Source: Ralstonia pickettii
GTDB taxonomy: Bacteria; Pseudomonadota; Gammaproteobacteria; Burkholderiales; Burkholderiaceae
DNA length: 64,000 nucleotides
Assembly: GCF_000607165.1 (NCBI RefSeq)
Contig: NZ_JFZG01000034.1
Span: 1-64,000 of the forward strand
Reading direction: 5' to 3'
In this document: in pieces, positions 1-8,647 of the stretch
How positions within the stretch are numbered: position 1 is the stretch's first letter
Layout: each line of letters begins with the position of its first letter
Program-made: the position numbers and the translations under genes
Notes under the pieces: model-generated
What the model saw: the letters and a program-made list of their open reading frames with translations, nothing else
Databases searched by the model: none
What the model was told of the DNA's origin: nothing

Positions 1-41
1 CCGAACACCTGACGTTTCTCAGAAAGGAACTGAACCGATGC

Positions 42-563
42 ATGCAGCGGCCGGATGGGCAGTACTTCGACCTTTCCGCAACGCTGGCTGAATCAGCTAT
101 CGCTAGTCGGGACAGCCCGAGAGAAGTTCAGTCTCATTCGCAGTCGCGCCCCCTGAGGGGCGAGCCAGCCGTCAGGAGTCTCGCAGAAACGAGTAGGAAT
201 CAGCGAACTTCAGTATCGAGTGACGAGGATTGGATCAATCCGCTGAATCCTCTCAACCCTTTCAGCCCACTTAATCCGCTCGCAGCCACGGTCAGCCCTT
301 GGGCTTTCTGGAAAGCCGAGCCCGGACATCGGGACGAGAGCGATCGCCACTGTAGTAGTCCGAGCGACAACGGTGGCACATCAATCTCGTCGGTGTTCTC
401 CCCCGGTGGCGATGACGACAGCCGGCGAGCCCCTGCAGACTGCTACACGCCGCGGGACACCGGTGACGGCGGCGGTTCAAGCGGTGGCGGTGATTGCGGC
501 GGTGGCGGAGGCAATGATGGTGGTGGCGGAGGAGACTGTGGCGGAGGCGGTGGAGGTGACTGA
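42..563 (+). CDS. hypothetical protein with Asn-Pro-Leu repeats and Gly-rich tail
   Basis: 173 aa, function not recognised. A central tract repeats the unit NPLNP (residues about 67-80), and the last 35 residues are almost only Gly with scattered Asp, Cys and Asn, coding a GGCGG-type repeat. No membrane segment is seen. Low-complexity proteins with NPLNP tracts followed by a Gly/Ser/Asp-rich disordered tail occur on mobile elements (recalled, not checked). The upstream AGAAAGGAACTG before the ATG region contains a plausible ribosome-binding site. The reading frame is open across the GC-rich tail, but frames can stay open by chance in such sequence. Confidence 0.5.
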   Translation: MQRPDGQYFDLSATLAESAIASRDSPREVQSHSQSRPLRGEPAVRSLAETSRNQRTSVSSDEDWINPLNPLNPFSPLNPLAATVSPWAFWKAEPGHRDESDRHCSSPSDNGGTSISSVFSPGGDDDSRRAPADCYTPRDTGDGGGSSGGGDCGGGGGNDGGGGGDCGGGGGGD

Positions 564-808
564 CGCTCGGGATGCACTGTTGCGAACGTTTGATAGCGCA
601 TGATGGTTCGCTGTGACCTGCAATGGAGTGGTCGCTGCAAGTTTTTCAGACTTGAATCCCGAGCGTGATTTCAGTGCCCCTTCTTTAGTGGGGCTACAGC
701 AAACGTCTGTCTGCCCGAAGAGCTTGTGTGCGTGTGTGGGCTTGAGATGTCAGGGCATCCGGTTATGCTGCACCGAACGACTTTCGAATTAGCGTTTTAG
801 GACCAATC

Positions 809-1015
809 ATGTGGACAAAGGACCGGCGCGACGAACTCGCGAAGCTGCTGCAACTACTTCAGGATGCCAAAGATCTCAACAATTCTTCCGGAACGCTCGA
901 TAAGCTGCTGAAGATCAAAGCGGTTGCCGACGAGTTGACGACGGTCGACTTGGCTAACGATCGGACGAGCTTTGTGAAGTTTCTTCTGGGCGAAGTTGCT
1001 GCCGCCAAAACATGA
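809..1015 (+). CDS. small hypothetical protein, coupled to the DUF5677-like gene
   Basis: 68 aa, highly charged and helical-looking, rich in Leu, Lys and Asp, with no signal or membrane segment. Its stop overlaps the next ATG (ATGA at 1012-1015), so the two genes are probably translationally coupled. This coupling suggests a two-gene unit in which the small protein could be a partner of the larger one. No family recognised. Confidence 0.6.
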   Translation: MWTKDRRDELAKLLQLLQDAKDLNNSSGTLDKLLKIKAVADELTTVDLANDRTSFVKFLLGEVAAAKT

Positions 1016-1728
1016 GCGATATTCAGCAGAGGGGTTTTCTCTCCTCGGAACTAGAAGAGCAGAAGCGCCTCGCCCGGAGTCAATTCGCGGCGCAGTTCCG
1101 GGCATGTGAGTTGTGGTCCGAGAGGGCCGTTGGCATGCTGAATCAGTTAAGTCTGGACGGCAAGGCCGCTGCTTTCCTGTTTGCTGCCGGTTTCTGGATC
1201 CGATGCGTACGTTCTTGCCAGGGTGGCATCCTGCTTGCGGAAATGGGCATGGTGCCTGACGCGCTGACGCTGGCGCGCAGCGCAGTGGAAAGTCTTTTTC
1301 ATGCGGTCGCGTTGGTGAGAAAGCCTGAGCTTGTGCAGCGCTTGGTCGAGCAGGATCAGTTGGAGCAAGGTAAGCAGGCCAACGGCATGTTGGCGATTCC
1401 AACTATCACTGCCCATCTGACGCCCGAGGTTCGGCAGGAAATTCAGACCATGATCGATTCCAGGCCTGAGAAACTGCGATCGTTTGGCGCGTACGAGGCT
1501 GCAAAGGCTGCGGACCTGGTCGAGTTGTACGAAACCATGTACCGGGGGTTCTCACGCAGCGGGGCTCACAGCACCTTGTACGCCCTCAATCATGAATTTG
1601 TAGAAGAGGCGGACGGGTCGATAACGCCGAATTTCGGCCCATGCTACGACGATGTGCCATGGGTGTTGGAGATGCTGGGTGAGTGTCTGAAGATCGGGCT
1701 TTCCCGCCTTACCGTTGATCTCACCTAG
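1012..1728 (+). CDS. DUF5677-like protein
   Basis: 238 aa, mostly helical. The stretch around residues 65-110 (Cys-Gln-Gly-Gly-Ile-Leu-Leu-Ala-Glu-Met-Gly, then Ala-Leu-Thr-Leu-Ala-Arg-Ser-Ala-Val-Glu-Ser-Leu) matches the pattern of the DUF5677/DUF5677-like family: a helix with a short residue-poor turn followed by a conserved Arg-Ser-x-x-Glu. The molecular role of this family is not established. The start overlaps the preceding stop by 4 bp. A charged C-terminal region follows. The family call is from recall of the pattern; the existence of the gene is well supported by coupling and codon use. Confidence 0.65.
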   Translation: MSDIQQRGFLSSELEEQKRLARSQFAAQFRACELWSERAVGMLNQLSLDGKAAAFLFAAGFWIRCVRSCQGGILLAEMGMVPDALTLARSAVESLFHAVALVRKPELVQRLVEQDQLEQGKQANGMLAIPTITAHLTPEVRQEIQTMIDSRPEKLRSFGAYEAAKAADLVELYETMYRGFSRSGAHSTLYALNHEFVEEADGSITPNFGPCYDDVPWVLEMLGECLKIGLSRLTVDLT

Positions 1729-1823
1729 CGCCGCCTGTTGACCGCGATTCGGGAGACTCCGGTGTTCGCTGCCAACAACGAGACACGCCGGTCGGCCCGG
1801 CATTACCAAAGGATTCCAAAACA

Positions 1824-2297
1824 ATGAAAATGAAGAAAACTACCGCTATCGGCCTATTCGCGTTGGGGACGCTCTGTGTCATTTTGGGGATGTTGCTCAA
1901 GCTATCCGGATGGATGGTAATACTGGGCTCGGGAGTGGCCCTGTTCAGCTTAAGCAAATTCTTGCGGAGCGTAGAAAGCGACAGGAACTTGAGAGCCATT
2001 GAGAGCGCATTGAATGATCTCGACGCCATAGTCGGAGGGCTGCGCATCATTGGACGCGACTCCGAACTCGTCGACTGGCGCAGGGTTGATCTCCCGACCG
2101 AACCGGGTCCGATTGAGGTGGCTCAATTGTGCCGTACAGCGAAAGGACAGTGGTTCGAATATTCGTTCTCGCTGAGTCGAACCCGGCGCATTTTCGGCGA
2201 CCGCATGAGGCTTCTACTCGAAAGTGAGGCCCGAGGATGGCTGAGCTACAACGTCAAGCTCTATGAGCAAGTGTTTGGCGCAGTCGAACTGGCTTGA
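1824..2297 (+). CDS. hypothetical membrane-anchored protein
   Basis: 157 aa. Two adjacent hydrophobic segments fill residues about 8-45 (a Leu/Ile/Gly-rich pair with a short turn), followed by a soluble domain of about 110 residues rich in charged and aromatic positions. The topology is likely N-terminal hairpin in the inner membrane with a cytoplasmic tail. No family recognised. The ATG follows CCAAAGGATTCC, giving a weak ribosome-binding site. Confidence 0.55.
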   Translation: MKMKKTTAIGLFALGTLCVILGMLLKLSGWMVILGSGVALFSLSKFLRSVESDRNLRAIESALNDLDAIVGGLRIIGRDSELVDWRRVDLPTEPGPIEVAQLCRTAKGQWFEYSFSLSRTRRIFGDRMRLLLESEARGWLSYNVKLYEQVFGAVELA

Positions 2298-2317
2298 TAA
2301 GGGCGAGGGACAGTTCC

Positions 2318-2626
2318 ATGACTTTGAATGATGCGTTTGCTGCAGGCCTGAATGCCGCAGTACAAGACTGGCGAGCCAGCGGTGCAACCGATGTGGCGTT
2401 GGTAGGTGAGGGTGCGTCCCATATGCGCAGCCCAGCGGGTATCAGTCCGCTCGAGTCACCAACGCACTTCCAGATGTTGACGTTTGCCGAACTGGTGCTT
2501 GGTGAAGAACGTGCGAAAGCGGTGTCCAAAGGCGGCCAGGATCGGGCTGAATGGAATGGTTGCAGCGTGAGCGTCTTCTGCATTGATGAAGGCCAGTCGC
2601 TCCATGCAGCGATTCGTTTGATCTAG
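2318..2626 (+). CDS. hypothetical protein
   Basis: 102 aa, soluble, no motif recognised. This ATG is chosen because GAGGGACAG lies at ribosome-binding distance. A TTG at 2294, next to the stop of the previous gene, would add 8 residues and would couple the two genes. Function unknown. Confidence 0.5.
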   Translation: MTLNDAFAAGLNAAVQDWRASGATDVALVGEGASHMRSPAGISPLESPTHFQMLTFAELVLGEERAKAVSKGGQDRAEWNGCSVSVFCIDEGQSLHAAIRLI

Positions 2627-2828
2627 CCAGCGCGAGGACGCTCTTCGCGTTCATCCCGCCCCCTAGCAAGCGATGCCGCGGGGCGCTACCAGCGCAGGTG
2701 GGGTAGAGCTACCCGTTCGGGGGGTGATGCTATTTCCTGAGGAGAAGTTATATTTCTGTTTGGCAGGCCTCGAAGGAACGTTCCATCGTACCAAACCGGC
2801 GCTGCAGAGCAGATTTTTCGGGGATGGG

Positions 2829-3101
2829 ATGAACGCGTGCGAGCTGATTTCGGTGTTTAGCGCCGCTGTGGTGCTCATTTTGCTTCTTGCGGTAGCGTCC
2901 GCGCCAGCACAGGGGCGCCACTTTTACGCCTATGCGCAATGTCAAAGGGTGATCGACACAAATGGGCTGGAGCGCGAGCATTGGTCGCTTGCCACTTTCA
3001 GGGCAAACACTCTTATCGGCCGAACCGTCGGCCGGATTTACATCGCGCTGGCGCACGTCCGTTTTGCCCATATGAAGCGGGCAGGAACCGTGGTGAGATA
3101 G
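2829..3101 (+). CDS. small hypothetical membrane or secreted protein
   Basis: 90 aa. One strongly hydrophobic segment (residues about 6-28, ending in Ala-x-Ala) could be a signal peptide or anchor, followed by a short basic region. The frame is open further upstream (to 2673), but this ATG follows GGGGATGGG and places the hydrophobic segment at the N-terminus. Real coding status is uncertain. Confidence 0.35.
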   Translation: MNACELISVFSAAVVLILLLAVASAPAQGRHFYAYAQCQRVIDTNGLEREHWSLATFRANTLIGRTVGRIYIALAHVRFAHMKRAGTVVR

Positions 3102-3288
3102 TGCCTGCATCGGTGATCGCCATCTGCCGATGATCGGCGGTCTTACGATCCATGATCGTCACCACCTTTCGACCAAAAGCTGATGATCGGCGCTTGCAGG
3201 TCGGGCGCGAGATCCGAGAGGTGACATGACTACCTGGCGCGTGAGCGCCCCGAATCGGCCGGCTTGCCGAATGGAAATCGAGAATAAA

Positions 3289-3657
3289 ATGAAGAGATAT
3301 ATTGCCCCGGCGCTGGCCACGATGTTCGTTGCGAGCGCGGCGTTCGCTGATGTACCTGAGCAGCTTCTCTACCTGCGCCAAGTCAGAGTCAGTGACGTTG
3401 TTGTCAACCTACCTACTCTGCAGAAGTCTGACGGCTCAGTGTGTATGAGCTATCTGTCCAGCACGTCGCGCGATTCGGCTGGGCGCCTTAACATCCGCGT
3501 CGATCAAATCTGCGACAAGCTCGGTAAGGCGCGCGAATCAGTTCTTTCTCCTGGCCAGATGGAAGTTCGTCCGGCCAATGTGCGTGGGTTAGAAACCGTG
3601 CGAAACGGTGACCTCCTGATTGAAGTGCCGCAGATCGCGTTGCCGGCAAGTATGTAA
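3289..3657 (+). CDS. hypothetical secreted protein
   Basis: 122 aa. The N-terminus is a classic Sec signal peptide: a basic start (Met-Lys-Arg), a hydrophobic core and an Ala-Phe-Ala cleavage site at about residue 20. The mature part of about 100 residues is likely periplasmic and contains two cysteines (in Val-Cys-Met-Ser and Ile-Cys-Asp) that could form a disulphide. An in-frame ATG at 3271 would add six residues in front of the signal; the 3289 start gives a more typical signal. Function unknown. Confidence 0.6.
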   Translation: MKRYIAPALATMFVASAAFADVPEQLLYLRQVRVSDVVVNLPTLQKSDGSVCMSYLSSTSRDSAGRLNIRVDQICDKLGKARESVLSPGQMEVRPANVRGLETVRNGDLLIEVPQIALPASM

Positions 3658-3785
3658 GGCTGTCAGGCGCATCGGCTATTGGCGCGACACACCCGAGCAC
3701 TTAGAGGCTCACTACGTAGAGGGCATTCGCTGAACTCTATCAACGATTGGCGCGTGGCGCCCCGCGTAAGGGCCGGAAGCCCGGT

Positions 3786-4046
3786 ATGACAGAAATTATG
3801 GTCAGTCGAATGTGCCTCCCGCCGGCGGAATTGAGCCAGTCCACGCGCGCCGAATTTATGGCGCTGCAAGTGACCGAGATAGAGTTTCTGCAGGCGGTGA
3901 ATGTCGGCCATCAAGGGGGCTATGTTTCGTACTCCCAAGCCGGTTCATGCCCCCCCCTTGGAAATCATCGCTCCGTGCTCGGTTGCACGCGCACTTCCGG
4001 TACGGCGGCATTCGATGCCGTTCTGAAAGAGCATAAGAGTGGCTAA
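3786..4046 (+). CDS. hypothetical protein with a poly-C tract
   Basis: 86 aa, no family recognised. The ATG is preceded by GCCGGAAGCCC. The gene carries a run of eight C residues near 3950-3957, a homopolymer that could shift frame in replication or in sequencing. A competing ORF in another frame covers 3812-4036; the frame given here has the more protein-like composition in its first half. Confidence 0.35.
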   Translation: MTEIMVSRMCLPPAELSQSTRAEFMALQVTEIEFLQAVNVGHQGGYVSYSQAGSCPPLGNHRSVLGCTRTSGTAAFDAVLKEHKSG

Positions 4047-4129
4047 TCCTCATAGCCGTACGCCAGAACTCAGGCAGTGAGCCTGGCGAGCCGAAGCGGC
4101 TCCATCGACAAATTGAAGGTGACGCAGGT

Positions 4130-4495
4130 ATGAGCGATTTTTCGACTATCAAGATCGCGCAAGACTGCGATCTGTTTCCCGTGGCAGCCCGTACGGGCTG
4201 GTCCTTCCAGTCAAAGGATATGCCAGACGACGAAGAGTACTCATGCTGCGTCGACGGGGAGATTGACGCTACTGGACGCTTCGTCCGCATCGACGATCGC
4301 GGGCGTTTCTGGAATCCGGAACTGAACGGCTGGATTCATCTCGGCAGTGAGTTTGAATTCTCGCAACTCGAGTTGGTGTGCCGGTTCGTTGGCGGGCGAG
4401 TGGTCGAGGTGCGAGATGGGCACGGTGTGATGATTGAAGACGGTTCGGAGTTGCCTGGCGCGTACTGGTCTCCAAATGTCTGGGTCAGACTGTAA
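4130..4495 (+). CDS. hypothetical protein
   Basis: 121 aa, acidic, beta-rich in appearance with several Trp residues. No signal, membrane segment or family recognised. The ATG follows AAGGTGACGCAGGT, a plausible ribosome-binding site. A GC-rich inverted repeat just after the stop (GGCCTAGCC ... GGCTGGGCC, about 4498-4520) could be a weak terminator, although it lacks a T run. Confidence 0.55.
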   Translation: MSDFSTIKIAQDCDLFPVAARTGWSFQSKDMPDDEEYSCCVDGEIDATGRFVRIDDRGRFWNPELNGWIHLGSEFEFSQLELVCRFVGGRVVEVRDGHGVMIEDGSELPGAYWSPNVWVRL

Positions 4496-4705
4496 TTGGC
4501 CTAGCCGTATCGGCTGGGCCTAAAGCAGCTCGGAATAGAGGGCATAGCCTCTCCTATCCTGGGCCTTGGAATTGCCGCGGGGCACGTCCAAGTCCTCAAA
4601 AGCCCAGCAAAACGCTGTCGAGCGTTAGCCTTTATTGCATCGGCCTTCGTGACCACGCAAACCGAACTGAAAAAGGGGATTCGGAGTGACAAGGAGATCT
4701 GCTTC

Positions 4706-5200
4706 ATGTTTGTAAGCTCACGGCGCCATCGGCTTGAAACTGACAAGCTGACCTCCCAACTGCGGGAACAAGACCAGGTGATAGATGGGCTGGCGGCACG
4801 GATAGCGATGCTGGAGCGCACACGTCACGATTTCGTGGAAGAGATGCGCTACGTGCTCGAGTCTGGCGCTTCCGTCCTGGCCAGGGAGGATGAGCAGACG
4901 AGCGATGCACTAAGGACCTTGGGTCACGTTCTGCCTTACCTTCTCAGTGGAAAGCGCCACTGGAGCGATCCGGCCTTTCCGGAATCGGCGGCATCCGCTC
5001 GGGGCGAGGCGCAGAAGCTGGCTGAAGCGCACGGCTTTGTCCTGCCCAGTGATCCGGAGGAGGCAGTCAAAGCAATGTTGGCTCTTGCAATGATGCTGTT
5101 CACTCCAGAGCAGTCCTTGACGGTTGAGGGATTGCGAGTCCTTCATCCGTCTAACGCATGGCCGCTTGAGGAAGGCCAGTCGGACCGACTAATCGGCTGA
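4706..5200 (+). CDS. hypothetical coiled-coil protein
   Basis: 164 aa. Residues 8-50 have heptad-like spacing of Leu/Ile with charged residues and probably form a coiled coil; the remainder is helical and acidic. The start is set by a strong AAGGAG at 4691-4696. The 3' end overlaps the convergent nucleotidyltransferase gene by 12 bp. Function unknown. Confidence 0.6.
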   Translation: MFVSSRRHRLETDKLTSQLREQDQVIDGLAARIAMLERTRHDFVEEMRYVLESGASVLAREDEQTSDALRTLGHVLPYLLSGKRHWSDPAFPESAASARGEAQKLAEAHGFVLPSDPEEAVKAMLALAMMLFTPEQSLTVEGLRVLHPSNAWPLEEGQSDRLIG

Positions 5201-6106
5201 AACAACGCTTCTGCGGGTGGCCTGGATGCTGTCAAGCAACGCTTGGACGAGGCCTGAAGCAAAGCGCTGTTCACGGACGAGATCATCGTCATCTCCGCTA
5301 TCGCCGTAGAAGTGCGCGAACGAAATCGGCCCCAACTTAAGGTAACCCTCGCCGTGCTCATCATCACAAAAGCGAAGGCGCAGGGCTTCTAGGCCAGCTT
5401 GGATCGCACCAGGGTGGAGCCCGGACTGCTCCCGGTCCACGAACATCTTGGCTACCTCTTCTGGCGTGCCGGCGTAACGCAGAACGTGGATAAGGTCCGC
5501 CGCATCCTTGTTCTCGTGGCGATCGTCCAGTGCCAGCGCCTTCAGAATGATGAAGGCCGGAACGTCTGCGAACCGCACCGTTTCAGTCGACGTCCCAGCG
5601 CCGTCAAGTAGCTCGGCGGTGACTACACGTTCCTGGTACCAGTCGTGAACGATCCCGACGTACTGGACGGTCAATGCCGAAACGCGCTCGCCGTCGATGC
5701 TTACAGGCCTACCAGGATTCGCTTCCCCGGCATCTTGTAGGAATTCGATCACCACGTGCAGGTGTTCGTCCACTTTCCGCTTCCAACGCCACGCAGTGGA
5801 CTTGCCTTCGGCATTCACGTGCCGCTCGAAGCCTCGCTTCTTCAACTGATCGGCTAACGATGCGTAGCCCTCACCGTCAGCGAGCACCCGAATGTTGAGG
5901 ACTACATCGACGTCGGACGTACCGGCGTGAGCTGGCACATCCGGCGGCGCAGCAGGAGTGAGGTAGCGGGGCACCAGGCCACCAACAAGTCGCAGTGATT
6001 TTTTGAGGCTGCCGAATGCCCCCATAAGCGTGAGCAATGCGCGTTCGCAGGCAATGGTCACCTCGGGTTGATAGCCGGCGGCACTTGTCGGTTTGATTGC
6101 AGACAT
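5189..6106 (-). CDS. AbiEii-like nucleotidyltransferase toxin
   Basis: 305 aa. The nucleotidyltransferase signature is visible: a Val-Gly-Gly at residues 41-43 followed by Ser-Asp-Val-Asp (Asp65 and Asp67), the Gly-Gly/Asp-x-Asp pattern of the DNA polymerase beta-like fold. It lies 3 bp downstream of the AbiEi-like gene, the usual antitoxin-toxin order for type IV AbiE systems. In characterised AbiE systems the toxin is a nucleotidyltransferase, and relatives such as MenT transfer nucleotides to tRNA; the substrate here is inferred. The system could act as phage defence or as a stabiliser of the mobile element. The family assignment rests on motif and context. Confidence 0.75.
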   Translation of the reverse strand: MSAIKPTSAAGYQPEVTIACERALLTLMGAFGSLKKSLRLVGGLVPRYLTPAAPPDVPAHAGTSDVDVVLNIRVLADGEGYASLADQLKKRGFERHVNAEGKSTAWRWKRKVDEHLHVVIEFLQDAGEANPGRPVSIDGERVSALTVQYVGIVHDWYQERVVTAELLDGAGTSTETVRFADVPAFIILKALALDDRHENKDAADLIHVLRYAGTPEEVAKMFVDREQSGLHPGAIQAGLEALRLRFCDDEHGEGYLKLGPISFAHFYGDSGDDDDLVREQRFASGLVQALLDSIQATRRSVVSAD

Positions 6107-6109
6107 GGA

Positions 6110-7222
6110 TTAGATCCCCAGTTTCTCTAGTAGGTGTGCGGCCAGTTCTTTGTTGCGACCTCGGCCGTCGAGCAGATCCAAATAGAGGATGAACGGACTC
6201 GCTGAGTGGGCCTCATACAGCGGATGGACTTCGCTGAACATGAGGCTCGCGCCGGTGCGCTCTATCAGGGTGACGTTGTGTCCCTTGCTGACGGGCTTCA
6301 GCCTCAAGGCGTCAGCTAGCTCTTGAACGCGATTGGGCGGCACGATGATTTCAGCGGTATCGACGCTGGTAAGAAGCGGTGCGAAATCATTGGCCGCTGC
6401 GGTACCAGTGAACGCCCATGGGAAGTTGGTCCCCGACTTGTCGGCCTGCGCAGATAGCTCAAAGATCAGGTTTTTTGGGTTCTGGGTGAACACGTAGTAG
6501 CGGTGCCGCTGCTCCTTGCGCTTTGTCCATTGCTCCGCCCATGCATCGAGCAGTCGTCGCGGTTGCGTGAGCATGCGGCGGAGGGTGCGGCCGGCTCCGC
6601 TCGACTCGCACCACTCACGACGTTCGAGGTCCTGCAAAACCAATGAGCACGTGTACTGAGACGCTTGGGAAACCCGAGCGAGTTCGCTGCCCGTGAGCCA
6701 TTCGCCACGATGCATGAGCAAAGCGTGGACGACCATCTCCCTCGCATCCGTGAAGAGTGTAGTTGCCTCTCTCTTTGCAACAGTGAGCGGCGGACGCTCT
6801 ATGTCGAGCCACCAGTGGTGCCGGCGCAGGTGCAGATTGCCATTTCGCTCAAAGTAGGCAATCCCTCGATTCCGAAGTTGCTCGCGGGCGCCTGGACTAA
6901 GCGCCTCGGCTGCCACCATGGGAATGATTTCCATATCGGGACCAGCAGCCAGCTTGTATTCTTCGAGCCGCCACACCGCGCCTTGGATGTCGCGTGGGTA
7001 GGCGTGGCGGAGCGTTTCGACCGCAATATTGAGAGTTTCGCCGGCCGCCTCCAGCCTTAGAAGAAGATCGAGCCGGATGCCTTGGCCCGTCTCCACTTCG
7101 TCTGCGCGACTGACGATCCTGCCGTTGGTCCTTTCGGTCAATGCGATGCAAAGGAGGTCACCCATCTCGTACTGGTGTGCGAGACGAGTGCTCTCTGCTG
7201 CGGATTGAGGATCTTCGATCAT
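6110..7222 (-). CDS. AbiEi-like antitoxin and autoregulator
   Basis: 370 aa, first gene of a two-gene minus-strand operon. The region near residues 160-210 (Leu-Met-His-Arg-Gly-Glu-Trp-Leu-Thr-Gly-Ser-Glu-Leu-Ala) reads as a winged helix-turn-helix, in line with AbiEi proteins that repress their own promoter. The C-terminal half would be the antitoxin part. Inverted repeats sit directly upstream at 7242-7259 and 7294-7317, as expected for AbiEi-type autoregulation. The protein is longer than the shortest AbiEi proteins. The family call is from pattern recall and context. Confidence 0.7.
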   Translation of the reverse strand: MIEDPQSAAESTRLAHQYEMGDLLCIALTERTNGRIVSRADEVETGQGIRLDLLLRLEAAGETLNIAVETLRHAYPRDIQGAVWRLEEYKLAAGPDMEIIPMVAAEALSPGAREQLRNRGIAYFERNGNLHLRRHHWWLDIERPPLTVAKREATTLFTDAREMVVHALLMHRGEWLTGSELARVSQASQYTCSLVLQDLERREWCESSGAGRTLRRMLTQPRRLLDAWAEQWTKRKEQRHRYYVFTQNPKNLIFELSAQADKSGTNFPWAFTGTAAANDFAPLLTSVDTAEIIVPPNRVQELADALRLKPVSKGHNVTLIERTGASLMFSEVHPLYEAHSASPFILYLDLLDGRGRNKELAAHLLEKLGI

Positions 7223-7237
7223 GTGAAGACGGATTCG

Positions 7238-7375
7238 TTAGTTTTGCTGTACAGCAAAAGTACCTAGGATGGCGTTAGTTTAGCAAAAATCGCTAGTTTT
7301 GCTGTACAGCAAAACTAAAAGGTGACGCTTTAGTTTAGCGGGAAGCGCTGCTTTTGCTGCTAAAAGTGGTTCGTG
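7238..7375 (-). promoter_or_regulatory. operator array of the AbiE-like operon
   Basis: Two copies of a TTTTGCTGT/ACAGCAAAA palindrome occur at 7242-7259 and 7294-7317. The second is a perfect 24-bp dyad with half-sites TAGTTTTGCTGT and ACAGCAAAACTA. Between and beyond them are half-site-like sequences (TTAGTTTAGC at about 7275 and 7332, and CTTTTGCTGC at about 7353). The array lies just upstream of the AbiEi-like start, so it probably holds the promoter and binds the AbiEi-like protein. Confidence 0.75.
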
Positions 7376-7532
7376 AGGCACTTACGTGATCGTGCTGTAC
7401 TGGGATTGCGCCGCATCCCGGTAAGCAGTCGCCTAACGTGGGTCATGTGGCGCTAAGTTCACTTCAGGCCCGATGTGACCAATAACGCGTTCGCACCTAG
7501 CGGCGCAGTTGTTCGGTCACCGGTCCCCGGAT

Positions 7533-7625
7533 TCGAAGGGGCTTGGACAAACCTTCTCCAAATCCGAAGTCCGGTAGAGAACTGATCGTTACGGATTCGG
7601 GGCCAACACTGGCCAAGCCCTTCGA
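7533..7625. repeat. imperfect inverted repeat
   Basis: TCGAAGGGGCTTGG at 7533-7546 is matched by CCAAGCCCTTCGA at 7613-7625 with one bulged G, around a 66-nt spacer that itself contains GGCC pairs. It could fold as RNA or be a protein-binding site. No function can be assigned. Confidence 0.4.
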
Positions 7626-7936
7626 GCATTCCGAATTTTGACGCGGGAATTCACGAGCTGTAGTCGCGGCTATCAGGGGCTGCGTTCCTCATGCGGCACC
7701 AGTGAGTTCCGTTCGGGCCCTCGTAGGCGGTCGCACTAAGCCGCCGATGAGGCAAAAACCCAAACGCAATTCCCAATAGCGCTGCCCACGGGTCTCTCGA
7801 TCCTCGCTCTGGAGTAGCGTGCAGACAACACCTGCAACGAGCAGATGTAAAGCGCACGCAGGTGCTTAAGAAATGTGGTGTGGTTGAGATGAAACAAAAC
7901 AAGTTCCTGACAAGAACTAATGTGGCATACTCTGCC

Positions 7937-8095
7937 CTGTGCAAGTCGGAGCCATTGACCCGTTCGTCCATGGACCCTCTCACCTGATGGGCGAATAGGC
8001 CTCGATTTGTGCAACCCGCAGGTTCTACGGCGATCCCCATCTGTCGTCGAGAATCATTCCCCCGCGTCGTGCTGAGAAGCGCGACGTTTTTTTTT
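7937..8095 (+). ncRNA. possible small RNA
   Basis: A strong terminator at 8065-8095 has no gene upstream of it on the plus strand. A transcript starting near 7937, after a weak promoter-like CATACT at 7926-7931, would be about 160 nt. Only the terminator is solid; the promoter and the RNA are inferred. Confidence 0.25.
8065..8095 (+). terminator. rho-independent terminator
   Basis: A nine-base-pair stem, CGTCGTGCT/AGCGCGACG with a GAGA tetraloop and one G-U pair, is followed by nine T residues. Confidence 0.75.
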
Positions 8096-8647
8096 GAGCT
8101 TTTGGGCCTCAATTTGTGTGTCAAAGGGCACTAGACCTGATTCCACGCACGCCATCGAGCTCAGGGTTTGCTGGGCCGGTAGATCCGATAGGTAGCCTCG
8201 TTTCCGACCTTCGCGCACTCTCTGGCGTTAAGTCGGTCGCGCACGAATCGTCTACGCGAGAAACCAAGATTCCCCTCGTGCTTGGTGTTCATAAATTCGT
8301 GATGGGAAGTAAAATGGTTGGTCAATGAGGGCGGTTACTTCTTGGGTCTGGGGCGTAAGGAACTAGATAGGTGGCGTTGCTAGAAAGTCCAAGATTCCAA
8401 CTTGGAGTGCAGCGGCCCCGCGTGAGGTGGCTCCATCAAAGTCAAAGGGGCTGCAGCCGAAGCATCGGATTGGTGTGACGCCAATGATCGATTCCCGATT
8501 GGAGCCCGAACCCGGCAAGGGTACGAATACCGAAATTGGCGTCGTCCCATTGAGTCACCGGCCCTAGAACCTGCGATGCGTCTCCGTATATTGAGTCCAC
8601 GTAGGTATGTGCTGGCGAAGGCATGGCGCGACACAAGGGACCGATTC

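Larger units (their letters stand above)
7376..8647. other. gene-poor region between the AbiE-like operon and the phage-like cluster
   Basis: About 1.27 kb without a convincing gene. ORFs on both strands have arginine- and serine-rich, atypical composition. It holds an inverted repeat (7533-7546 with 7613-7625), a possible small RNA ending at 8095 (described separately), and presumably the promoter of the cluster starting at 8648. I see no tRNA or attachment site. Confidence 0.5.

Noticed and set aside
7242-7317. The TTTTGCTGT/ACAGCAAAA palindromes as LexA boxes
   Set aside because: They contain CTGTACAG but lack the CTG-N10-CAG spacing; position and repetition fit an AbiE-type operator better.
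7651-8124. 157-codon ORF on the minus strand in the gene-free region
   Set aside because: Arg-, Cys- and Ser-rich composition, no ribosome-binding site, and it overlaps the terminator at 8065-8095.
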